A stretch of DNA of 60,000 nucleotides, taken from positions 177,127,740 through 177,187,739 of the forward strand of contig CM043944.1 of the NCBI GenBank assembly GCA_014529385.2. Reading direction: 5' to 3'. The translations under genes were made by a program, and so were the position numbers. Within the stretch, counting starts at the first letter, position 1; each line of letters begins with the position of its first letter. Below are positions 36,197-49,667 of this stretch, one piece after another. This DNA comes from Adiantum capillus-veneris (taxonomy: Eukaryota > Streptophyta > Polypodiopsida > Polypodiales > Pteridaceae). The notes beneath the pieces are model-generated. The model worked only from the letters and a program-made list of their open reading frames with translations. It was not told where the DNA came from and made no database searches.

Positions 36197-36730
36197 ATTA
36201 AAAATTGAAGTTAAAATATTCAACACAATGTCTAGTAGACCATCATACCAAGCACTAATGCTCAAATCCTTGGAGCATCATAAATTGAAGTTAAAATATT
36301 CAACACATCATCTATCAAATCATCATATGAAGCACTAATATCAAAATCCATGGGCAAACTATTCCATGGGATCAAAGTCAGCTAGTATACAATTCGTCTC
36401 TGTTGAATGAATTCAGTGATAAAATATGACACAAAATCCACATAGAAACATAAGCCTCACGTACATCATAAGAGCTCTAAGAACATAACCCGGTCCAACA
36501 ATTTTTTTTTCACGTGATTTTTAAGGGCCTATTCAGTCAATCTAATTCTACAATATCAATCAAAGGAATAATGAAAGGAATTCTATGGTTTACAAATCCA
36601 TAAAGTCCAACTAGAAATATAAGCCTCACATATGACACAAGAGCCTTAAGAACGTAACCCCTACAATTTTTTGTCTACATGATTTTCAAGGGCCTGTTCA
36701 ATCAAATCTCAGTCTGTAATTTCAGTCAAA
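36197..36730. repeat. Two further direct repeats inside LARD-2
   Basis: An ~86-bp repeat (ATTGAAGTTAAAATATTCAA at about 36207 and 36284) and an ~165-bp repeat (blocks ATAAGCCTCAC, AAGGGCCT and CAGTC at about 36451-36562 and 36619-36730). No coding content is seen between 36060 and 38870 that I can assign. Confidence 0.75.
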
Positions 36731-38871
36731 ATATAATGAAAGAAACCATATTAATTGCAAACTGCAACCTCTTCTCACAAACTTATCGCAGAGCCTACAG
36801 TCAGTACCAAGACCAACTTACTCATAAATAAACAAAAAATTCATCATCACCATTGATGTCAAAGCCATGGGAGCTAGACGTTACTCTCATGAGAGTAGTA
36901 GAGACCAACTTACTCAATAAACGGCCATGGGCTGACATCACCTAAACAGACGTTGAGATCATGCAAACATGCTCTTTGATTATCCATACACACAATGTTA
37001 CCACCAGCGTCACATCACTCAAAGACCACACTGGTCAATGTCCTAGATGCCTATGGGTGTCTAATCTTGTATTGATTCCAATTGCAATTTACATCTTAGT
37101 CCCCATCAAGACCTTAGACGTCAACTATCCACAATGATGTCTTCAGCCATCACATCCAGGCTGCGACCTAATGAGTGAAGGACCTTACATAAAACAATGT
37201 ATACTTGAGTATGTCTGCATGTAAATACTATAACACAAATTGAAACTCATATCAAAGCAAATTTCGAGGACCCTGTCCATAAGGCAACTCTACAATCCAT
37301 ACCTCAGTAAGGTCTTTCGTGGTTTCTGTTTTTTTTCCGGTGCATGCAGGCCCTTGAGGTGCACCTCCAACGTTCAAATGAATTGCACCCATCAATGTTC
37401 TATAGCACCTATTTGTCAAGGGAACGATGACCAATCTGCTCAAGTTTCCCAAGTTCTCATAACTATATTGATTGCTTTAGGCACCATTTAGAGTACTTTG
37501 ATCAACCGACATCTTCAAAACATCCACATGCTTATGAAATGTGGAAAAACACTATCAAAGTAGAAGTCTAAGACCTACGAGAAAACTTATGTCAGAAAAA
37601 TCTCAAAGGACTCTATTTTAGCTTATAACAAAGTTAAAAATTGGGGGTTGGTGCCAAAAATAGGGTATGCAAACATGACATGCTGTGGTGTAGAGACATA
37701 CGTAAGCTGAGGGGAGAAAATTTTGGATCGTAGACATGAGGGCTCACAAGGGTGCCAATGAAGGCTTGCCACTGCTAAAAGTTGCGCACCTGTTGACTTG
37801 CTACTCGTTTTCTCCTTCAACTTCAAATACATTGCTTTAATAATTGCTGCATTGCTCCCACCTGATAGAAGTGGTGTCAATTAGTCACAAGAATATGCAA
37901 CACTAAAATAATATCGTAGGCTTGCGGCCGCTCGTTGCTTTGATGGCATTCCAATCCAGCCTATGAGCTTGCTTTTTGTACGTCATTGCGGAGATGTGCC
38001 TACATACCTCATATTTGCGATGTTCTTGCTTCTTTATTATGATTATTCACTTTTTCAGAGCCCATAGGAGGTCAAGTTCAATTTGACGTAGTGCTTTTAT
38101 AAATCAGGCTGAAAAGAGCGTGACGCCGCCCTAACGCGAAGTTAGAATCAACTCACACAATATAAGGATAGGCTTGTTTGACTTTTGCTCGCCTCACAGA
38201 CCTGCATAAATTCCGGAATCGTTCACAGCTTCAACAACAGCCACATTGTTTTAAGAATCACAAAGCTATTCTAAGCTGGCCTATCTCATCATGCTATTTA
38301 TAGCATCAAAAGCCCAGGCGTAGAACTTCGGAGGCTCTGTGTAGAGGCAGTAGTGCCATTCGCTTCTAGGGTTGTCTCTTGTGGCGATATGTTCTTAATA
38401 TATGTCTCCGGCTGGGACCGGCGGTTGTAGCCGTAGCGAGGCACCGCTGCAAAAGCTTCACAAAACACAGGTCGGGCGGTATTTAACATCGCCAGACACC
38501 GCATAAAGCATAGACTACACCTATAATAGATCTAATAACATGCTGCAACCTGCGCTACAGTCCTAATTATAATGAGTTGTGCTATAAATATAGAAACGTT
38601 ATTGTGAAGCCGACCTGCACTACAACAGGCTGCAACCTTGCAACTTCATGCCCATAATGCTCGTAGGTGTCTTACAGCCTCACGACAAGCATAGCACCTT
38701 TTGCATACGACTACAAGACAACTATATAGAAAGAAAAAACTTTGAGAGATAACATGACTTATCTTTATCCTTGTGTTGCGCACCACATTTGATTGTCGCG
38801 TCATGCAGTTTCATCACGACACCGAGTCTTGCCTTGGATGTTTGCACATCAAACGCTGCCTTGGAAGGTCG

Positions 38872-38883
38872 GCTCTGATACCA
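38872..38883 (-). other. LARD-2 primer binding site
   Basis: TGGTATCAGAGC on the minus strand, directly after the LTR end ATAAACA. It matches the tRNA-iMet site used by plant copia elements. Confidence 0.95.
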
Positions 38884-39142
<259 letters not shown>

Positions 39143-39147
39143 CGCCG

Positions 39148-39410
39148 ATAGGCTGAAAAAGCTGACAATGTCTCTAAACAGAAGAAGGAAACACTCTTGA
39201 GGGTGGAGGGTTCCAATCAAGGAATATGAGACCCAGCTGGAAACATTGAGAGAGGCCAACACTCGCGATGACGCAAAAATCAATGTGATAGAAGCTGATT
39301 TGGCTGCCAGTCGAAGGATGCTACACCGATACGGAATCACTGAAGATACGTCATTGCTTGACAAGGAGATTCTAGAGCAACATGTGGTGGTAGTTTTGGG
39401 AGTTTTTGGT
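39148..39410 (+). pseudogene. Host-like gene continued: helical segment
   Basis: Continues the gene cut at 34128. One frame reads EYETQLETLREANTRDDAKI and EADLAASRRMLHRYGITEDT, then LLDKEILEQHVVV; its Leu/Glu/Arg pattern suits a coiled coil. The preceding 60 bp has a TGA in that frame (about 39195-39197), and another frame gives AEKADNVSKQKKETLLRVE, so a frameshift is likely. An intron or decayed end follows. Confidence 0.5.
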
Positions 39411-40225
39411 AGAGCTGTTAATGCTTGGTTTGGTGGGATTGGTAGTGTTAGGTACCTTTGGTAGAACTGTTTATGCTTGGTTTGGTGGGATTGGTAGTGT
39501 TAGGTACCTTTGATAGAACTGTTTATGCTTGGTTTGGTGGGATTTAGTGTTAGATACTTATGGTAGAACTGTTTTTATTCTAGGTAGTTTATGATTTCCT
39601 TGTGTCTTATGGTTTGGTATTTCTAGTACTTTTTGGTAGTTTTGGTACTTTAAGGTACTTTTTGAAAGTGCTACAAAAGGTGTTATGGTAGTTTTATTCT
39701 GATAGCTTTGGTAGTTTTGCTAGTTTTGATACTTTTAGGTACTATTTGAAAGGGCTGCAAAAGTGTAATTGGTAGTTTGATTTTGGTAATTTTGGTAGTT
39801 TGGTACTTGAAGGTAGTTTTTGAAAGTACTACAAAAAATGTTTCTTTGGTAGTCTTGGTAGTTTTGGTTGTTTTGGTACTATTTGAAAGTTTGATTTTGG
39901 TCGTTTTGGTCGTTTTGGTACTTTTGGTACTTTTAGGTACTATTTGAAAGTGCTCCAAAAAGTGGTTTTGGTAGTTTGATTTTGGTAGTTTTGGGTACTA
40001 TTTGAAAGTGCTGCAAAAAGTGGCTTTGGTAGTTTGATTTGGTACTTTTGGTACTTTTAGGTACTATTTGAAAATGCTGCAAAAAGTGGCTTTGGTAGTT
40101 TGATTTTGGTACTTTTGGTACTTTTAGAAACTATTTGAAAGTGCTGCAAAAAGCTTGTTTGGTAGTTTGATTTTGGTACTTTTAGGTACTATTTGAAAGT
40201 GCTGCAAAAAGTGGCTTTTGGTAGT
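39395..40225 (+). repeat. GGTAGTTTTGGTACTTTT-type minisatellite region
   Basis: First about three units of a ~58-bp repeat (GTTTATGCTTGGTTTGGTGG, 39400-39560), then many units built on GGTACTATTTGAAAGTGCTG and CAAAAAGTGGCTTTGGTAGT, each about 60-95 bp, to 40225. It lies between two exons of the host-like gene, so it is probably intronic. Confidence 0.85.
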
Positions 40226-40236
40226 TTTGATGAGGT

Positions 40237-40491
40237 TTGGGTAGTTTAGTGGAGGGGAGGCCAAAGAGGGGTCGGAAGGCAACAAAGATCGGAGGGAGGC
40301 CGAGGATGAGCAGGAAGAACAATACTGTTGTGGAAAGCACCGACGGGGGCGTTGACTCTACTGCTGCCAATACTGTTTCGAAGCGGAGAGGTGATTCCCC
40401 TGATTTCGTGACCTTGCAGGAACTTTTCGGTTTGCAGAGAAAGAAGTGCAATCGCACCTGTGATCAATTATCCCGTGCATGCAAACTGTAG
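40237..40491 (+). pseudogene. Host-like gene: AT-hook-like basic exon
   Basis: An open stretch reading EGRPKRGRKATKIGGRPRMS near its start. Two Arg-Gly-Arg or Gly-Arg-Pro cores within basic residues resemble AT-hooks that bind the DNA minor groove. It continues SKRRGDSPDFVTLQELFGLQ and a short Cys/Arg segment to a TAG. The stop follows KKCNRTCDQLSRACKL. Whether this is spliced to the FCP1-like exon is not shown; a GT near the end could serve as donor. Confidence 0.45.
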
Positions 40492-40670
40492 CTAGTGAGA
40501 ATCTGTTGTATTCCACACTATGTGCTTTTTAGTGACTGACTCAACTTGATTTTTTGGCCTTGAGCTTTATCTGTTCTCTCTATCTGGTTCTGTGTTGGTA
40601 TGTTACCTTTTGTTACATTGTGGTTTCAGTTGTCCTCACTATATGTGCATTAAAGTACCAAATTTGATAC

Positions 40671-40740
40671 TTTTTGGTATTGTTGAACTTGGGTGCACAT
40701 CTGTCCACTATTACAGTACTTCTCAAACTTGCTGTTTTGG
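40671..40740 (+). repeat. Inverted repeat arm (partner at 42007-42081)
   Basis: TATTGTTGAACTTGGGTGCA and TCCACTATTACAG here match the reverse complement of 42007-42081 closely. The arms bracket the FCP1-like exons. Similarity weakens towards 40810 and 41940. Confidence 0.7.
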
Positions 40741-40907
40741 ATAGTCCTTATCACTTGTGCAATACAGTACCAAATTTCGTAGTTTTTGGTCCAGTTTTCT
40801 GTTTTAGATATGGTGTTTGCACTGTTTATTTGTCCCCACTCATTATGTATGTTGGTGATGTAGTAAGTTGGTGGCTAGACGAGACACCGGCAAGCACATT
40901 GATGTAG

Positions 40908-41696
40908 CCTGATGTGGCTGCTAGACGCGGGTGGATGATTGTGCTTGATCTTAATGGCATGCTAATAACCAGCTACAGCAAAATCCCTGAGGAACTTGAG
41001 TGCCTGCCAAAGGAGCACATGCCATGAGTAGTCTATCTCCAAAAGGATATAATTTGTCTTGTAAGGCCAGATGCCGAGCAATTCATCCTACGGCTTAAAC
41101 AGAAAGCCAGCCTAGTGTTGTGGTCTTGCTATAGAAGGGAAAAACTGTTACACATGGTGAATGCGTGCTTGCCCAACCATAGAAGGCAAAATATTTTGCA
41201 GTGCCCGCTTTGAATGTTGCAAGACATAAGTTACGCATACCTCTAACCTCGTTTTTTGGCATTAGCAGATATTCTGTCCCAAGAGGATTGTGAAATATGG
41301 CGGCCCCATATGTCGGAGATGCCGGTTGTGCCCAAAGACATGGGCGATAAGCTCGTTTTCCTGAAGAAGCTACGAACGCTGTGGGCAAGGCACCCGAAGT
41401 ACGATGCCAGCAACACTATTCTTGTACATGATTGTAGATACAAGTCTCTTAAAAATGACTATGAAAATTTTATGGCAATCCGATCATACGATCCCATGGT
41501 AGTAGGAACCGATTACCCATTTTACTTGCTGGATTTTGTTTTGCCTTGGTTGCTCGGGTGGATAAGGGATCGGTACCCAACAACGTACACTCGCAAAAAA
41601 CCAGTCTTTGACACTGAAGACGATATTTCTGGGTACATTACTGATTACTTCATACAGATGGAGGGGTACTCCTATAAATTTGATCCCCCGAGGTAG
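40908..41696 (+). pseudogene. FCP1-like HAD phosphatase domain gene, two exons, broken
   Basis: Exon A (about 40908-41190) reads RRGWMIVLDLNGMLITSYSK, then LVRPDAEQFILRLKQKASLV and LWSCYRREKLLHMV, the FCP1/NLI-interacting-factor pattern of HAD phosphatases (motif I, Arg-Pro, motif II Trp-Ser). Exon B (from about 41269, acceptor TTAGCAG) reads SQEDCEIWRP, then LVFLKKLRTLWARHPKYDAS and NTILVHDCRYKSLKNDYENF, matching the family's end. In motif I the second Asp is Asn (Asp-Leu-Asn-Gly), and in motif III one Asp of the usual pair is His, so catalysis is doubtful. An in-frame TGA lies at 41025-41027. Probably a decayed or pseudo-enzyme gene. Confidence 0.72.
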
Positions 41697-42084
41697 GAGA
41701 TTTCCATAATCATGTAAATAGTGGAATTTTGTAACCTGATACTATACATAATGGAAAACCACTTTTCTTGTTCAGAATGTCTTGGTATCTTGATCTCTAC
41801 TGTTGAAACCTCTGACTAATTCTGTTGAAACCTCTTGGAGCTAACCAGGTTGCCCAACATTTTAATTTTTGAGGCAAATAGCATCTATGTTTGGCATACC
41901 TTTCATGTTATCAAACGTAGTTCTAGACATTGCTCAAGGTGGTCGTATCAAATACAAATAGACAAACTGAAAAATACCAAGAAATAAAGTAAACCATAAG
42001 TGACACAGCAAGTTCAAGAAGTACAAAATTGGTTCTGTAATAGTGGAGAGACGTGCACCCATGTTCAACAATATCAAAAAGTCG

Positions 42085-42992
42085 TTGTGTTCTTTCTCTA
42101 TCATTTGGTCAGCTGTCGGCATGAAAGGACCCTGAGCATATTTCTTGGTAGAGGGTTCGCTCTTAATAGATGAAGAGCCACTCATTACTGAATCAGTATC
42201 CTCAGACACTTCCCCATATGCTTTGCAGTTATCAACAAGATATAACGCTTCCCTTGTAACCTATTCAAATGTGCTACACGCTTTCAACTGAAGGTCCTTT
42301 TTTAAGGTTTTGTTTCTAAGTCCTTCAATGAAGAGCACAGACAATCTCTCGTCTTGCGGTAATTCTCTCCTTGGGCACCTCTCAATATATTGCTTGAATC
42401 TCAAGGATGCTTCCTTCACTTTTTCATTCGCCTTTTGTTTAAAATCATATATCTGTGATACAATATTATGCTTTATACCCCGTTTTGAGAATTCTTCCGT
42501 GAACTCCCACAATACATGTTCAATATTCGGACAAGTTTCAGGGTTCAAAGGTTGAAACCATGTTAAGGCCGTCTCTTCCAAGGTCAGCCCGAATCCCTCA
42601 TATTGAGTATGGAAATCAATGATCTGCTCTGCTCTTAAGACTTGCTTGAAGAGCGACACGTGGGCATATAGATCCCCTGATCCGCTATACTGCTTTGGTA
42701 TGCACTTCGCTACCTGAGATGGCCTCATCTGTCTATGGTCTGCAACCAATCTCAATGCTCCCGTGTCTCGACTTAATCGTTCTCGTACATCATGGATGTT
42801 GTGGGTTGCTCTCGTTGGCTCCCCTGCCATGAATCTACTACTAGGAGGAAAATGTGATGGTATGGCTACAAATGTTGGACCTATTGCGGTATGTGTAGAG
42901 ATAGGAACCACACTACCTCGATTCATAGCCATTGACTCTTTGGGATGTAGTGTTCCCATGGGGTTTGGCATAGAATACTGAGGTCTCTGCAA
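42085..42992 (-). pseudogene. Ty3/gypsy gag (element F)
   Basis: Minus strand, ATG at 42990-42992. 243 codons are open: MQRPQYSMPNPMG, then CIPKQYSGSGDLYAHVSLFK, EETALTWFQPLNP, WEFTEEFSKRG, SLRFKQYIERC, DERLSVLFIEGLRN. This is the Retrotrans_gag pattern (Trp in the middle, Phe-x-x-x-Phe, the closing Phe-x-x-Gly-Leu). A TAG at 42261-42263 sits in FE-stop-VTREAL where Gln would fit (CAG to TAG). The frame goes on to about 42085. Gag would assemble particles. Confidence 0.82.
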
Positions 42993-42999
42993 ATGAATA

Positions 43000-44431
43000 C
43001 ACTTGATGGCTATGGGATCACTATATCATTCCAACTGCCAGCAGATTCAACAACTTCACAACGACTTCAATACAATTTTGCTTACAGATTATTGACAGTA
43101 TGTCCAATTTGGGTTTTGACAACTCCTGATATCTTAAATAGTCTAGGTTTATGAACAGGTAAAAAATGAGTCAATTTTGGCACAGAGGTACACCGATCGC
43201 GATCGTAGTACAGTGCCCAGATTTGATGAAACTTCACCAGCTTGTTCACTAGGCTATTTTAAGGCTACCCACCAATTGCTTTTGTATTCAAACCCCAAAA
43301 AGTTAAGCTTTTACCAGTTCTTGGTTGGAAGTGTCTGTTTTCTCGAATCTGTCAGTTTGACTTGATTTTGGTGTTTGTTTTGGGATATGAAAGCTATCTG
43401 GGGTTGTCCTGTGTACAGGCTCTCCCTCTGTATAGTCTATACCCAATTTGATGTATATGATCGAGATAAAAGTCAATTTCTATGTCAGTATATCAATTTC
43501 TGACCTGGATCAATACTCAGATGGTTTGACAAGTATTTTGTGGTTTTTGGCTCTTGGTGCTATATACTTTTATGTTCATATACACCTGAGGATCCCGCAA
43601 CTGAAATCTAGTCAAAATCTGACACTTAGGTACACCGATCGAGATCGTAGTACAATGCCCAAATTAGACCAATTTTGGTGTGCTTGTTGGCAAAGGTGTT
43701 CTGAGGCTATTTCCCCATTCACTTAGCATTTGGATCACTAAAAGCCAAAATTTTGCACTTTTTTGGGTTTGTTAGGCTAGTTTTGCCCAAGCAGCCTGAT
43801 TTTCTTGATTTTTGATGTTTCTGGGTGTGGTTGCTTTAGACAAACTTGTTTAGAATCTTATCACGAAGGCACACAACAATTCTTGTCCAATTCTAGCACA
43901 GGGATACACCGATCGCGATCGTAGTACATGAGCCAAATCTGATGAAATTTAGTCTGCTCCCTCTGACAAGTGTTTTACAGTGTTTTGTGCTACCACTTGG
44001 TGATTTGAATCAATATCAACCTTGTTTGGTCAGATTTTCTAAATTTCAGAGTCTTATGGACTTTTTACCAAAGTTATGGTTTCCTTGTTTCTCGACTCTA
44101 ACTTTTGCCTCAAATCTGACTGGAATGCGAATTACTTATCCTACTCCTAAGTACAGAAATGAAAGAACATAAAGAAATGAATCAAGCAAAACAAACAAGA
44201 CGGATTTCGGGTGAGATTTTAGTACTCAATCAAATTAGAGAAATTGAAGAGAAAAAATCTTTGAACACTCTCACTCACAGCTCCCTAAATCTCCTAAGAG
44301 AGGATCTAGCCGGTCCACTGACTCTAGAATCCACTAAGCTCTAAACTGAGGTGTAAAATGGATTTGTGGATTGATCTTCTTTTAAGGAAGCTAACTGCCT
44401 ACTCGGTCACTCATCACCTAAGGTGCATTCC
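43000..44431 (-). other. Element F leader with three palindromic repeats
   Basis: No gene. A 24-bp near-palindrome around CGATCGCGATCG, bounded by GTAC, occurs at 43188-43211, 43630-43653 (one base changed in the core) and about 43904-43927. The flanks of the copies show weak similarity, so these are units of an old tandem repeat of about 275-440 bp. Confidence 0.8.
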
Positions 44432-44447
44432 TCAGCAACGGCGCCAA
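44432..44447 (-). other. Primer binding site of element F, tRNA-Asp-like
   Basis: On the minus strand TTGGCGCCGTTGCTGA follows the LTR end CGCAAACA. It resembles the TGGCGCCGTTGCCGGGGA site used by Athila/Tat-type plant gypsy elements. Confidence 0.85.
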
Positions 44448-45600
44448 TGTTTGCGGGTCGCCGCAACGAACGTCCATGGCATAGCTCTCATGCATCAACA
44501 TAAAATATCAATACAAGGGAAGCGACCAGGATGAGGTATAAAAACTCACTAGGGTGTCATTCCTAATGAAGTGAACTCGATGAGATGCAACTACTAAATT
44601 TGCAAGAAAATCATACGCACTAAAGTAATCTACCCATGTCCTTCTACATAGCTCTACAATCATCACACCCGTTTACCATGCAAATCATATCGGACTCGCA
44701 CAAAACTTGAAGGGGAGCTACAAGGGACTATTTAGAATCTATCCTATCACTATCACAGCCTTCTAGAGAGGTATATAGATTGCGATCGTTCATCCCAAAG
44801 TCAACAAAAACAGTGAACAGAAGATCCCAAAGGGTCGTTCTAGTGTCCCTGAAGCCTCTCCTAGGGTCAAAACAACATAAAATACGCGTTTAAACACTCA
44901 AAACAGCGATTTAAGGTCTCAAACACGTAGTTGAACACCTACACCAAATCTTGAATGCTTACACTTGAATGGAAGAGCAAAGTAAGAGGAACACAATGCA
45001 ATAAATGAATCTGAATTCGGATTACCGTAGCCACAGTTGCGAAGATTTCAACTTGGAGCAAGAGGAAGCTCTCCAACGTACCTTGTCTTCTCAAAGCTTG
45101 TGATAAAGAGGATTGTGTTCAAACTTACAAAACTGACCTTTATAGTTAAGGTCTTTACAAATGGCTTGTCCGGCCAAAAAGTCCTAAACTTCTAATGGGA
45201 TGTCCACTATGCAAATGCTCTTGGAAAAATAATCAAAGATTTCTTTACAAGTTCTCGGCTTAGAGAAGATCTTTTACAAAAGGATGAGATTTCCACAAAA
45301 ATGTAGATTCCCTAAAATATGTGACTCTTTCTCTAAAGACCATTGCTTCGTCCGCCAAACACTTCCAGATTCTATCAACCTATCTTTAGTTAGAGCTCCT
45401 AGACTATTAGTTTTGACCACAAAAACCTTGGGTAAGGTATAAAAGCCAATTTTTGTAAGTTTTTCTGAAGTATGGATAAGAGAAACACGGCGTGAGCTAA
45501 CGGCGTTGACTGCTCTCTTTCTCACGCTTCCTACTCCCTCCCCAATTGTCACATTGCAGTCGTGTCTATTGCATTGCAACCGCAGGTAAGAGCTCTACAC
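44448..45600 (-). repeat. Element F 5' LTR (outer end approximate)
   Basis: The inner end is fixed by the primer site (minus strand ...CGCAAACA). The outer end is put near 45598, where the minus strand would start TGTGTAGAGC, because the coding part of the next element begins soon after. No second copy is present to confirm it. Confidence 0.55.
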
Positions 45601-45639
45601 ATTGACGTAATCATTTCATGGTAATCCGGTGGAAATTCC

Positions 45640-47430
45640 TAAGCTAGAAGGAGATCACTCCCTTTTCTTTGATGAGCTTACAAAACAACAATGGACCAGG
45701 ATGTAGCTGGAATCATCATCTACAATGAGAAAAAGGAGAAGGTCTTCTCTATTGGTAGCTTCTACACTCCAACTCCAACTCCAACAACAAATCAGAGTAC
45801 GTGGCCCTAATCTTTCGTCTAGAACAATGTGTTTTGCAAGGGGTTCAACGTCTGAATGTGTTTGGTGATGCCATGCTCTTGATAAATCAGATAAATGGCA
45901 CTTGGATTTGTAAGAATTAGGTTTTTCTTGGCCAATCACACCAAGTTAAGGATCTTTTAAGAAATTTTGAGGTAGTGTAGCTATTTCATGTCCCTAGGGA
46001 AAAAATTCAAGAAGCAGATGCTCTAGCCAAGGAAAGAATACAAGATGTTCCCATAGAAGCAATCAAATTGAAGCTGCCTCTCTTTCAGGGTAGTGATGCT
46101 ATGCCTGATATCATCAGTTTCTTAGATACAGGAGAATTCTTGAAGGGTATACCAAGGGCCAGAAACAATGGCTTGTGCAAAAGGCAACAAGATACCACCT
46201 TATAAAGAGCACCTTGTATTGTAAGAGCAAAGAACAGATTCTCAGGTGAGTGCCAATCTCCAGTGAAATCATGGAGGTGATCTCAAGTTTCCATGATGGT
46301 GTTCTCGGTGACCACTTTGCTCTAGATATTACTAGTAGGAAGATTCTGCAGGCAGGATTCTCTTTGCCTAGTCTAAACAGGGATGTGCATCATTAGTGTA
46401 AAACATGCAGAGCTTGTCAAGTATCTAGTGATCGAACACTAACCTATGAGCCATAAACTCCTATCATTTCATATGGCCCATTTGAGAAGTGGAGAATAGA
46501 TGCGATTGGTCGTTTACCAAGGGCCCAATCAATAAACTATACATTCTAGTTGGTGTCGACTACATGACCCGATGGGCAAAAGCAACAGCCACCACATGCA
46601 TTACAACCCAAGAAGTGGCAAAGTTCATATTTGAGCACATTTGTTGTTGTTTTGGCATACCTTTGGAGATAATATCTGATAGAGGGCCAAGTTTCTGAGG
46701 CAACTTGGTGGGAGAACTGATGAAAAAGTTAGGCATCACACACTGACACTCCACTCTATACTCTCCAGAATGCAATGGTCTAGTAGAAAAGGTAAATGGC
46801 ATGGTGTGTAAAATCATCACAAAGCAGGTGAATAACCACACAAGTGATTGGGATAAGCATCTCATGGCCTCTCTTTGGGCCTACCGCATGACATTCTAAA
46901 CATCACTAGGTTTCACCCCTTTTCATATAGTATATGGAAAAGAGGCCAATTTACCCATTGAGCTACAGATAGCCAGCTTGCGAGTCATGGCTAGTCAGTT
47001 ACAGTGCCCAATTGCCCATCTCTGCAACCACACCTTGGATCTAGAAAGGCTTCAGCTAGATAGGGAGGATACGATCAACCACTATGCAATGCAAGCAGAA
47101 TGACGCCGACTCACATTCAATCAAGGGCTTAAGGAAAAGGGTCTAAAGAGAGGCATGTTAGTATTGAGATATGGAAATATATTCGACACTAGGAAAGATA
47201 AGAAGATTCAGCCCAGATGGGAAGGTCCATTCATCATCAAAAAGAGATACACCAATGGCAGCTAAAAATTGATGGAAGAAAATCGTCAAATTCACAAGAC
47301 CAGAGTCAATGAATGGAGGCTAAAAAGGTACTTCTTAAGGTTTGATCCAAAGTTCATGTTAGATATTCTAGAGGAGGAGGAACCCTCCAACTTCGCTACT
47401 AGAGAATCAGAAGCAGAGCTAGAGGCATGA
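45640..47430 (+). pseudogene. Extra RNase H and integrase of element E (broken)
   Basis: AGIIIYNEKKEKVFSIGSFY, then after a shift SEYVALIFRLEQCVLQGVQR and LNVFGDAMLLINQINGTW: the extra RNase H with its Glu and Asp. Integrase follows with CKTCRACQ (zinc site, about 46400), WRIDAIG, LVGVDYMTRWAKA, IPLEIISDRGPSF, then CNGLVEKVNGMV (catalytic Asp, Asp, Glu all present), FHIVYGKEANLPIELQ and KKIQPRWEGPFIIK near the end. At least five stops and one shift are present. The C-terminal end is Glu-rich (EEEEPSN). Confidence 0.85.
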
Positions 47431-47442
47431 ATGCCTCTAGCC

Positions 47443-47458
47443 AAAAGGGGAGGGCTTA
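47443..47458 (+). other. Polypurine tract of element E
   Basis: AAAAGGGGAGGGCTTA lies directly before TGATGGCCGG, the likely start of the 3' LTR. Confidence 0.7.
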
Positions 47459-49655
<2,197 letters not shown>

Positions 49656-49667
49656 AGGTGGTGCCCC

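Larger units (their letters stand above)
42085..45600 (-). mobile_element. Ty3/gypsy element F: 5' LTR, leader and gag only
   Basis: Minus strand: LTR (44448 to about 45600), a tRNA-Asp-like primer site, a 1.4-kb leader with palindromic repeats, and gag to about 42085. Pol and the 3' LTR are absent, so it is 3'-truncated. The left edge meets the sequence of the inverted repeat arm near the FCP1-like gene. Confidence 0.78.
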
